DNA of 9,764 bases, taken from the NCBI GenBank assembly GCA_021791615.1, contig JAJYWG010000380.1, positions 1 to 9,764 of the forward strand, given 5' to 3'. Every line of letters starts with the position of its first letter. Positions within the stretch are counted from its first letter, which is position 1. The notes under the pieces are model-generated. The model searched no databases, was not told the DNA's origin, and saw nothing but the letters and a program-made list of their open reading frames with translations. This stretch comes from Actinomycetes bacterium. GTDB lineage: Bacteria > Actinomycetota > Acidimicrobiia > Acidimicrobiales > RAAP-2. Made by a program: the position numbers and the translations under genes. Positions 4,911-9,764 of the stretch are shown piece after piece.

Positions 4911-5902
4911 CACAGGACCAGCTCGACGACATCATCGGACAGGTCGTGCTCCTCGATGCCGAAGGACTCCTGCGCCCGCTCGAGCACCTCGGCGGCGGTG
5001 AGCCCGTCGAGGACCTGGCCGGCCTCGACGAGGTGGCGGATCGCGGCATCAAGTGAGCCAAGGTCGTGTTCACCAGGAAAGATCGTGCGGAGCTTCGCGA
5101 TCTTCTTGTGCCCCTCCCACAGCTCGGGGTCGGCGTACTTGGCGACGAAGGCCTCGTAGGCCCGACGCTCCTCCCGCTCGTTCCACTGCTCGCAGAGCCG
5201 GCGCTCGTAGATGAGCACGATGTCGGAGAGCTCCTTCGCCCGGCGCCGGACGGCCCGGTAGCGCTCCATGGCCGCCTCTGCCGCGGCGACGACCGCCTCG
5301 TCGAGGAAGGCCTGGCGCCAGCCCTTCGCATATCTGTTCGACTCGGGTTCCCAGCACGGCCAGGCGGCGTTCGGGAAGCTGTCGGTCCACTCGGAGCGGA
5401 AGACGACCGAGCCGTCGCCCGAGCGGGCGAGGCGGCGCACCTCGGCGTGCACACGCGGCTCGCTCGAGCGACCGGTGAGCGGGTGGTCCTCGTCGAGCTC
5501 GAGGCCCTCGAGGTCGATCATGAGCGCGGCCAGCCTCGGTACGACCCGGCGGTTGCCGTGGGTGTTGTCGGCCAGCATGACCGCCACAATCCGGCCACCG
5601 CGAGCCACGCGGTCGCCGGAGCGAAGGCGCTCGATCGCTTCGGCGATCTCCGGGGCGGTGAAGTGATCGGAGCGAGACGCCATCGTGTCCCAGCTGTCGA
5701 ACGCAGGGTTCTGGTAGGCAATGGTCCAGTGGGCGTGCCGGGACCCGACGAGCTGCCACTCCTGGCGGCTGCGCTGCTTGCCGCCGGCTCCGTAGGTCGT
5801 CTCGACGACGAACGCGTCGCCGTCGTCCTGCGGCTCGAGGACGACGTAGGCGCCGTCGCGCTTGCGGGCGATGACCAGCGCTCTCGGGTGCTCGGCGCGC
5901 AA
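4910..5902 (-). CDS. 330-aa protein of unknown function
   Basis: I do not recognise this family. The N-terminal part (residues 1-60) reads as a beta-rich domain (ALVIARKRDGAYVVLEPQ, then DAFVVETTYG). The middle has conserved-looking tryptophans and acidic residues (WTIAYQNPAFDSWDTM, WPCWEPESNRYAKGW). Residues about 205-330 are strongly helical and charged, possibly coiled coil (VVAAAEAAMERYRAVRRRAK, then EQWNEREERRAYEAFVAKY), ending in an acidic tail (IEEHDLSDDVVELVL). There is no signal peptide or membrane segment. The start is unusual: TTG 5902 directly follows, in the same frame, the TAG ending the upstream 91-aa frame, and no ribosome-binding site is visible; no ATG or GTG occurs in the first 50 codons. 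It could therefore be reinitiated after the stop, or be the rest of a longer gene broken by an amber codon. Confidence 0.75.
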   Translation of the reverse strand: MRAEHPRALVIARKRDGAYVVLEPQDDGDAFVVETTYGAGGKQRSRQEWQLVGSRHAHWTIAYQNPAFDSWDTMASRSDHFTAPEIAEAIERLRSGDRVARGGRIVAVMLADNTHGNRRVVPRLAALMIDLEGLELDEDHPLTGRSSEPRVHAEVRRLARSGDGSVVFRSEWTDSFPNAAWPCWEPESNRYAKGWRQAFLDEAVVAAAEAAMERYRAVRRRAKELSDIVLIYERRLCEQWNEREERRAYEAFVAKYADPELWEGHKKIAKLRTIFPGEHDLGSLDAAIRHLVEAGQVLDGLTAAEVLERAQESFGIEEHDLSDDVVELVL

Positions 5903-6178
5903 CTAGGCGACGAAAGTCGAGTTGACCGGGCGCCGGGTGTCGTCGAGCCGACGACGGTGCTCGTCGACGATCATCCGCACCGCCTTCATGTTGTCCTGCT
6001 CGCTGCCGACGAGAGGGCGGTGGTGGCGGTTGGCGAGCTTGCGGCACGGCGGGCAGTACACAACCCTCCTCGTCGTCTCTGCGGTGACGACGAGCTCTCC
6101 GGGGCGATCTTCTATGTCGAGGATCTTCAAGCCGTCGAGCCCCAACGTCGTCTCTGCATGTCCGATACCGTCGTCCAT
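5903..6178 (-). CDS. 91-aa protein with ISL3-transposase-like zinc-finger segment
   Basis: Residues about 11-48 (LGLDGLKILDIEDRPGELVV, then VYCPPCRKLANRHH) resemble the N-terminal zinc-finger region of ISL3-family transposases, with a CxxC pair and two histidines. The DNA-binding and DDE domains that should follow are absent; the rest (MKAVRMIVDEHRRRLDD) is a short charged helix. It may be a small DNA-binding protein derived from a transposase, or a remnant. ATG 6178 has AGGAGG ten bases upstream. It is the first gene of the minus-strand operon, and a 7-bp inverted repeat lies just upstream. It ends in TAG directly followed, in frame, by the TTG of the 330-aa gene. The ISL3 relation is from memory of the family and moderately sure. 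Confidence 0.6.
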   Translation of the reverse strand: MDDGIGHAETTLGLDGLKILDIEDRPGELVVTAETTRRVVYCPPCRKLANRHHRPLVGSEQDNMKAVRMIVDEHRRRLDDTRRPVNSTFVA

Positions 6179-6193
6179 CGCCAGGGCCCCTCC

Positions 6194-6223
6194 TCGTGAT
6201 CGCCGTTAGCGCTGCAATCACGA
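6194..6223 (-). promoter_or_regulatory. 7-bp inverted repeat upstream of the minus-strand operon
   Basis: TCGTGAT (6194-6200) and ATCACGA (6217-6223) are perfect inverted arms with a 16-base spacer that contains the palindrome AGCGCT. The left arm sits next to the AGGAGG ribosome-binding site of the 91-aa gene. Position and symmetry fit an operator for the operon's first gene; a CxxC DNA-binding protein encoded there would be a natural candidate for self-regulation (inference). Confidence 0.4.
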
Positions 6224-6311
6224 TGGCGGGGCACCTGCTGGCCCCAACGGTGGATGGTCAGTCAGCGACGGAGAGACGCGAATCCCCACTCATCCCGGAA
6301 GAGCCGGAGAT

Positions 6312-6512
6312 CTAGCGCCACGACAACGGGGACATCGCAAAGGGCGACATTCCGCCACATTGGCGGAACCGCCTGGCCCCGACCGCGGATGCTACGTTGG
6401 CGGCGGACGCAGCGTCATCGGTTGATAGATCTCGGCCACGCGTTTCCCAGAATCGAACCCGATGCTCGCGCGAAAGCCATGCCGCGCCCGGTGAGCGCAG
6501 CTTGTCCCGCAT
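6312..6512 (-). pseudogene. IS30-family transposase, N-terminal remnant
   Basis: The minus-strand frame from ATG 6512 reads MRDKLRSPG, then REHRVRFWE, STDDAA, VGARRFRQCGGM and MSPLSWR before a stop at 6312. This is the characteristic N-terminus of actinobacterial IS30 transposases (MREKLxSPGRPxVxRREDRVxFW...VGxRWFRxxGGMPP...PLSGR). The expected continuation (RYLSFAEREEIA, then the DDE domain) is missing, and no other frame downstream restores it, so about 65 residues of a roughly 350-450-residue protein remain. Substitutions such as the damaged RRP-like segment (GAAWLS) suggest decay before or after truncation. The open frame also extends upstream to ATG 6548, which is not family-like. A possible terminal repeat of the element lies near 6575-6605 but cannot be confirmed. 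Confidence 0.7.
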
Positions 6513-6692
6513 GGGCCAGGTCGCCTTCTGCTGTCGGTGAATCCCCATCGCGCAGCGCCTCCATCATCGAGGTGATGCGACGACCGGTTGAATCCGCCCC
6601 GTATGCCCGCTTCGGATTAGGTCGTGGCTCGCAAACGGTCAAGAAGTGATCGTCGTCACTCGGACCGGACGCCGTCGCGTGGAGGGCAAGGC

Positions 6693-6723
6693 TTGACGGC
6701 GCTCAAGCCATCACGCATACTAT
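6693..6723 (+). promoter_or_regulatory. Candidate sigma-70-type promoter for the hydrolase-transporter operon
   Basis: TTGACG (6693-6698) matches the -35 consensus in five of six positions. It is followed by an AT-rich patch, CATACTATAAAA, that stands out sharply in this GC-rich DNA: CATACT at 17 bases or TACTAT at 19 bases could be the -10. Transcription would start near 6730, inside the half-site array, and give a leader of about 470 bases before ATG 7198. Confidence 0.45.
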
Positions 6724-6730
6724 AAAAGTG

Positions 6731-6755
6731 CGCAATAGCGTTGCGTCATGCGCAA
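6731..6755 (+). promoter_or_regulatory. Alternating CGCAA/TTGCG half-sites, candidate operator
   Basis: CGCAA (6731-6735), five bases, TTGCG (6741-6745), five bases, CGCAA (6751-6755). The three half-sites alternate in direction with equal 5-base spacers, so two overlapping 15-bp palindromes share the middle arm. Ten-base periodicity puts all three on one face of the helix. Lying just after the candidate -10, bound protein would block transcription start. Confidence 0.45.
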
Positions 6756-6756
6756 C

Positions 6757-6844
6757 CTCCCGTGGGGGCTCTCGGGAGAAGCGGGGGGAGCACACGACTG
6801 TGCTCGGGCAGTGTGTGCTGGCGACCGTCCCGACCGCGAGCCAG
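6757..6844 (+). promoter_or_regulatory. Leader with consecutive and competing hairpins
   Basis: Three stems can form in order: CTCCCG/CGGGAG (6757-6762 with 6773-6778), GAGCACA/TGTGCTC (6788-6794 with 6799-6805, a perfect 7-bp stem with a CGAC tetraloop) and CTGGC/GCCAG (6818-6822 with 6840-6844). The second competes with AGCACAC/GTGTGCT (6789-6795 with 6813-6819), so two folds are mutually exclusive. This suggests a structured 5' leader, perhaps a riboswitch or attenuator, but it matches no class I can name and has no U-tract. Confidence 0.4.
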
Positions 6845-6943
6845 AGCAGACCGCTTGTCCTCAAGTGGCTACCGTCGGTGCGCCTCGGGCCCAGATCACT
6901 GCCACCTCCCCATCGACGTGTGGCGTCGGCACATACGCACCGT

Positions 6944-6975
6944 TGACCGCGCGGACTGTCGCGGTCATACGACAG
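6944..6975 (+). promoter_or_regulatory. Perfect 8-8-8 inverted repeat overlapped by a second inverted repeat
   Basis: TGACCGCG (6944-6951), eight bases, CGCGGTCA (6960-6967) is a perfect 24-bp dyad. A second one, CTGTCG (6956-6961), eight bases, CGACAG (6970-6975), overlaps its right arm. A TTGACC -35-like hexamer (6943-6948) lies in the left arm, with CATACG 17 bases downstream, so the dyad may be an operator over a second, weak promoter. Alternatively the pair forms alternative RNA hairpins. Confidence 0.45.
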
Positions 6976-7197
6976 GGTCCTGCGAGGTGACGACCGGCAT
7001 AGGTGCGTGCGCAGCCACCGAGGCAAGTCTCGTGTCGCTTGCAGACGTCGAGGAGGCAGCTTGCGGCCCGGTCGGTACGTCCCCCTGGACCCGCTGCGCG
7101 CTGCCCACGCACCACATCGACTGGACGCGCATCGAAGGCCACAGGGCGCACCCAGCAGGACCAGCTCGAGACCACGACAAAGGAATCCACGACCCCG

Positions 7198-8508
7198 ATG
7201 AGCACGTCAAATCTCACGATCGCTGAACTGTCAGAGAAACAGTGGCGAGGCGAACTAGACCTCGAGCACGAGGCCCATCCCGTGCATTCCCGGTTTCCGT
7301 GGGGAGAAGAAGTGGCGGACGGGCTTCTCGTGTTCAAGGGTACGGCCAGCGCAAATACGGTCGACACCGGAGACGGTCTCGTGATGCTCGATACGGGCGG
7401 TCAGCCCGATACCGCCGATCTCTACCAGGCAGTGCGAAAATGGCGGGCCACGGAACGGCTCGTGTCCGCGGTGTTCTCTCACCATCACGTCGACCACGTA
7501 TTTGGGACCGGTCCCTTCGAAGAGGAGGCCACGAAAAATGGCTGGAGCGGGCCGATCATCTATGGCCACGCTGCGCTCCAGCGTAATTTAGAGAGATATT
7601 TGCGAATGCCGGGGTGGAATACCGCGATCAATATGCGGCAGTTCGGTGAGGGTGGGATCGAGTTCTCCATGCCTGGCCATTTCCGCTATCCCGATGTGAC
7701 GTATGAGTCGCAGCTCCAGTTCCGCGTCGGAGTCCTGACGTTTGAGCTACACCATGCGCGGGGAGAAACGGAGGATGCCACCTGGACGTGGGTGCCCGAG
7801 CGTCGCATCCTGCACCCTGGCGACCTCTTCATCTGGTCAGTGCCGAACGCGGGCAATCCCCAGAAAGTGCAACGGTATGTCGGGGAGTGGGCAGTCGCCT
7901 TGCGTCGCATGGCGGCTCTGAAGCCGGAAGTGCTGGTGCCGGGGCACGGTCTGCCGATCCTCGGGGCTGACCGGGTACAGGTGGCGCTCAGCGACACCGC
8001 CGAATTCTTGGAGTCGATCGAAAGCCAGGTACTGGCTCTCATGGAGAACGGCTGCGCGCTCGACGAGGTTCTGCACAACGTCTCTGTGCCGGGTCATCTT
8101 CGAGACAAGCCATATCTGCAGCCGATATATGATCATCCGCAATTTCTGGTTCGGAATGTATGGCGACAGTTCGGTGGCTGGTATGACGGCCACCCTGATA
8201 ATTTGCTGCCCGCCCCTCGCGTTGCCCAGGCGCGTGAGTGGGTTCGCCTGGCCGGCGGGATGACAGCGGTGCTGTCGCGCGCTCGAGAGCTCCTCGAAGA
8301 AGGGGACGCGCAGCTCGCGAGCCACCTTGTGGAGCACGCGGCGAGCGCTGAGCCCGCGTCGCAGAAGGTGCATGAGCTGCGAGCGTCTGTCTACCGGGCT
8401 CGTGCCGCTATGGAGCGGTCCTCCATGGCTCGGAACATCTTCATCCACACCGCCCTTTCCAGCGACGTTGTGCGCGTGGACCGCGCGTTACGACCTGCCG
8501 GGTCGTGA
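7198..8508 (+). CDS. Metallo-beta-lactamase-fold hydrolase with alkylsulfatase dimerisation region
   Basis: The 436-aa product has an N-terminal metallo-beta-lactamase fold: DTGGQPDT (residues 65-72), the metal motif HHHVDH (95-100), HARGETEDATW (186-196), HPGDLF with D209, and PGHG with H250. The second half carries the hallmark of the alkylsulfatase dimerisation domain, RNVWRQFGGWYDGHPDNLLP (319-338), then helical repeats of the C-terminal part. Type III alkylsulfatases such as SdsA1 are about 630-660 residues, secreted, and end in an SCP2-like domain; this protein lacks a signal peptide and that domain, so it should be cytosolic. Its residues fit hydrolysis of an alkyl sulfate or a related ester, but the substrate is unproven. 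ATG 7198 has AAAGGA 13 bases upstream, rather far. Several AT-rich codon runs (near 7585-7605) differ from the genes at 1-6178. It leads the operon with an ABC importer. Confidence 0.85.
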   Translation: MSTSNLTIAELSEKQWRGELDLEHEAHPVHSRFPWGEEVADGLLVFKGTASANTVDTGDGLVMLDTGGQPDTADLYQAVRKWRATERLVSAVFSHHHVDHVFGTGPFEEEATKNGWSGPIIYGHAALQRNLERYLRMPGWNTAINMRQFGEGGIEFSMPGHFRYPDVTYESQLQFRVGVLTFELHHARGETEDATWTWVPERRILHPGDLFIWSVPNAGNPQKVQRYVGEWAVALRRMAALKPEVLVPGHGLPILGADRVQVALSDTAEFLESIESQVLALMENGCALDEVLHNVSVPGHLRDKPYLQPIYDHPQFLVRNVWRQFGGWYDGHPDNLLPAPRVAQAREWVRLAGGMTAVLSRARELLEEGDAQLASHLVEHAASAEPASQKVHELRASVYRARAAMERSSMARNIFIHTALSSDVVRVDRALRPAGS

Positions 8509-8545
8509 GCGCCGCAGGGACGTCGGCGATGGCTCGGAGTCGGGT

Positions 8546-9412
8546 GTGCAGTCAAGCGACGTAGCGCGGGTGGGAGGTCGAGCGAGAAGCGCGTACGAGG
8601 CGCGCGACGAACCCGTGGAGGTGGCTGAGCTCGGTGAACTGAGCGATGTTGCGGGTGGTCGCACGCACGGTATCCAGGTGTTCCTCTATTTGCTGAGCTT
8701 CGCGGCTGGCATTGGGATATGGGAGATATCGGCAAAGCTGATTCACAGTAATCTCTTCCCTACACCGGTGTTTATCGTGAGGACCGCGGAGGTCCTTGCG
8801 AACGAAGGCGTGCTGTTGTCGGACATTGGCGTCAGCATGCTCAGGGTCGCGGTCGGGTTCTTCTCGGGGGTCGCACTCTCGGTGCCGGTTGGCCTCGGCA
8901 TGGCGGAGAACCGCTGGGTGCGAGGAGCGCTCGAGCCGTGGATACAGTTCTTCCGAGCGGTGCCGCCGCTTGCCCTGATCCCCATCGTCATCATTCTACT
9001 GGGCATCGGCGAGATCCCGAAGTTTCTCGTCATCGGGCTGGCGGCGTTCCTCCCCACGACGATCGCGGTATTCCAGGGCGTCACGGACGTGGACGTGCAC
9101 CTGATCGACGCGGCTCGCGTCCTCGGAGCGTCACGAGTTTCGGTGTTCGTACGAGTGATCATTCCCGCCGCGAGTCCGATGATCCTGACGGGCATGCGTA
9201 TCGCGCTGGGAAATGCGTGGGCGACGCTCGTGGCAGCCGAACTGATCGCCTCGAACTCAGGCCTTGGGTACATGGCATCACAGGGACAGCTGTACTTCGA
9301 CGTACCGGAGATCTATCTCGCCGTCGCGCTGATAGGGATCCTGGGGGTCTTGATGGATCGTGTCGTGTACCTCGTCCAACAGCGGCTGACGTCCTGGCAG
9401 GACAGGCGGTGA
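8546..9412 (+). CDS. ABC transporter permease, TauC/SsuC (nitrate/sulfonate/taurine) type
   Basis: The 288-aa product is a six-segment inner-membrane permease of the BPD_transp_1 family, closest in layout to TauC/SsuC. Visible hydrophobic segments include IQVFLYLLSFAAGIGIW, VAVGFFSGVALSVPVGLGM, LALIPIVIILLGIG, FLVIGLAAFLPTTIAVF, NAWATLVAAELIA and IYLAVALIGILGVLM. FFRAVPPLALIPI is typical of this subfamily, and DAARVLGASRVSVFVRVIIP is the EAA loop that docks on the ATPase. GTG 8546 is chosen because GGAG lies six bases upstream; the open frame reaches far into the preceding gene, and GTG 8615 would give a more usual 265 residues. The gene starts 37 bases after the hydrolase and overlaps the ATPase gene by four bases. 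It should import a small organic anion, plausibly a sulfonate or sulfate ester. Confidence 0.88.
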   Translation: MQSSDVARVGGRARSAYEARDEPVEVAELGELSDVAGGRTHGIQVFLYLLSFAAGIGIWEISAKLIHSNLFPTPVFIVRTAEVLANEGVLLSDIGVSMLRVAVGFFSGVALSVPVGLGMAENRWVRGALEPWIQFFRAVPPLALIPIVIILLGIGEIPKFLVIGLAAFLPTTIAVFQGVTDVDVHLIDAARVLGASRVSVFVRVIIPAASPMILTGMRIALGNAWATLVAAELIASNSGLGYMASQGQLYFDVPEIYLAVALIGILGVLMDRVVYLVQQRLTSWQDRR

Positions 9413-9764
9413 CTGCTGTGGCAGAACGGATAGTCCGTCTTTGCAAGAGACGGTCGTACGGCGAGATCAGGAAGGCCGTCACCGATCGGTCCTCGTCGGG
9501 CCCGACGTCGCTTGACATGTGCTTCGAGAACGTGAGCAAGGTCTATCTGGCAAGGGGTAGGAAAGTCGTTGCGGTGAACGGGGTGTCGTTCACGTGCGCT
9601 CAGGGCCGCTTCACGACGGTCCTGGGGGCGAGCGGATGCGGCAAGTCGACCCTTCTCAGCATCGCGGCGGGTCTGGTGTCAGCCGATGGCGGGGCTGTGA
9701 CGCTCGGGGGGAGACCCGTGAAGGAGCCCAGCCCGGAGAGAGGCATGGTCTTCCAGCACTATGC
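9409..9764 (+). CDS. ABC transporter ATPase, TauB/SsuB type (runs off right edge)
   Basis: The first 118 codons are visible. Counting from GTG 9409, Walker A is GASGCGKST (residues 73-81) and the Q-loop is FQHY with Q116; signature and Walker B lie beyond the window. FENVSKVY and VNGVSF are the usual N-terminal strand motifs of importer ATPases. GTG 9409 overlaps the permease stop (GTGA), and GTG 9418 and ATG 9517 are in-frame alternatives. The family pattern begins near ATG 9517, so the extra 36 residues (rich in R, K and S) are either an unusual extension or show that the later start is used. It would energise the permease; a periplasmic or lipid-anchored binding protein is expected nearby but is not in the window. 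Confidence 0.85.
   Translation, partial: MTAVAERIVRLCKRRSYGEIRKAVTDRSSSGPTSLDMCFENVSKVYLARGRKVVAVNGVSFTCAQGRFTTVLGASGCGKSTLLSIAAGLVSADGGAVTLGGRPVKEPSPERGMVFQHY

Larger units (their letters stand above)
6513..7197. other. Gene-poor spacer between the mobile cluster and the sulfatase-transporter operon
   Basis: Open frames exist on both strands, as expected at high GC, but none shows a recognisable motif, a good ribosome-binding site together with plausible composition, or protein-like amino-acid patterns. The first part (6513-6690) probably includes the 5' flank of the decayed IS30 element. The rest holds the promoter, half-site array, hairpins and inverted repeat listed separately. From 6976 to 7197 I see only the weak AAAGGA ribosome-binding site for the next gene. 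Confidence 0.5.

Noticed and set aside
6440..6475. tRNA-like GGGTTCGATTC on the minus strand
   Set aside because: The flanking bases cannot form a T-arm stem, no acceptor or anticodon arm is present, and the stretch encodes part of the IS30 remnant.
6254..6649. 131-aa plus-strand frame
   Set aside because: It is antisense to the IS30 N-terminus, Arg/Ser/Pro-rich and without a motif.
6755..6845. SAM-type riboswitch, suggested by CAACC followed by a GGGG/CTC stem
   Set aside because: The conserved 5' half and core of SAM-I/SAM-IV are not recognisable; only a generic structured leader can be claimed.
6741..7226. 161-aa and neighbouring small frames in the leader, and minus-strand frames 6703-7026 and 6861-7367
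   Set aside because: No domain, no convincing ribosome-binding site, and they overlap regulatory structure or the start of the hydrolase gene.

Overview
The window is high-GC DNA with GTG/TTG starts and short, tightly packed genes, which suggests an actinobacterium (Actinomycetota). The lineage cannot be fixed further from sequence alone. It has two unlike parts joined by a gene-poor stretch of about 1 kb.

Positions 1-6178 look like an accessory or mobile gene cluster (phage, plasmid or integrative element). A DinG/XPD-type Fe-S helicase (minus strand, cut by the left edge) is divergent from a Cas4/RecB-type Fe-S nuclease (982-2538, plus). The nuclease gene meets head-on, with no gap, a run of seven minus-strand genes. 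In transcription order these are: a 91-aa protein with an ISL3-transposase-like zinc-finger segment, a 330-aa protein of unknown function, a 74-aa Cys/His protein, a 102-aa HExxH protein, a YdjM-type membrane protein, a SLOG/DUF2493 protein and a hexapeptide-repeat beta-helix protein with an N-terminal GTPAGGQF motif. Most junctions overlap or lie a few bases apart, which suggests one operon. The helicase, nuclease and YdjM-type genes each carry the same 31-bp element (CCCGATC-N12-CACAGGAA) 2-3 bp before the start codon, so they are probably co-expressed. The nuclease gene also contains a well-placed internal ribosome-binding site and ATG that would release its C-terminal 147 residues as a separate protein.

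Positions 6179-7197 hold no convincing intact gene. They contain an IS30-family transposase remnant on the minus strand (6312-6512), a candidate promoter, alternating CGCAA/TTGCG half-sites, several strong hairpins and a perfect 8-8-8 inverted repeat. This looks like a recombination scar followed by the regulatory leader of the next operon.

Positions 7198-9764 (plus strand) are a metabolic operon: a short metallo-beta-lactamase-fold hydrolase with an alkylsulfatase dimerisation region, a TauC/SsuC-type ABC permease and a TauB/SsuB-type ATPase cut by the right edge. Together they suggest uptake and hydrolysis of an organosulfur compound or similar anion. The substrate is inferred from family and context only.
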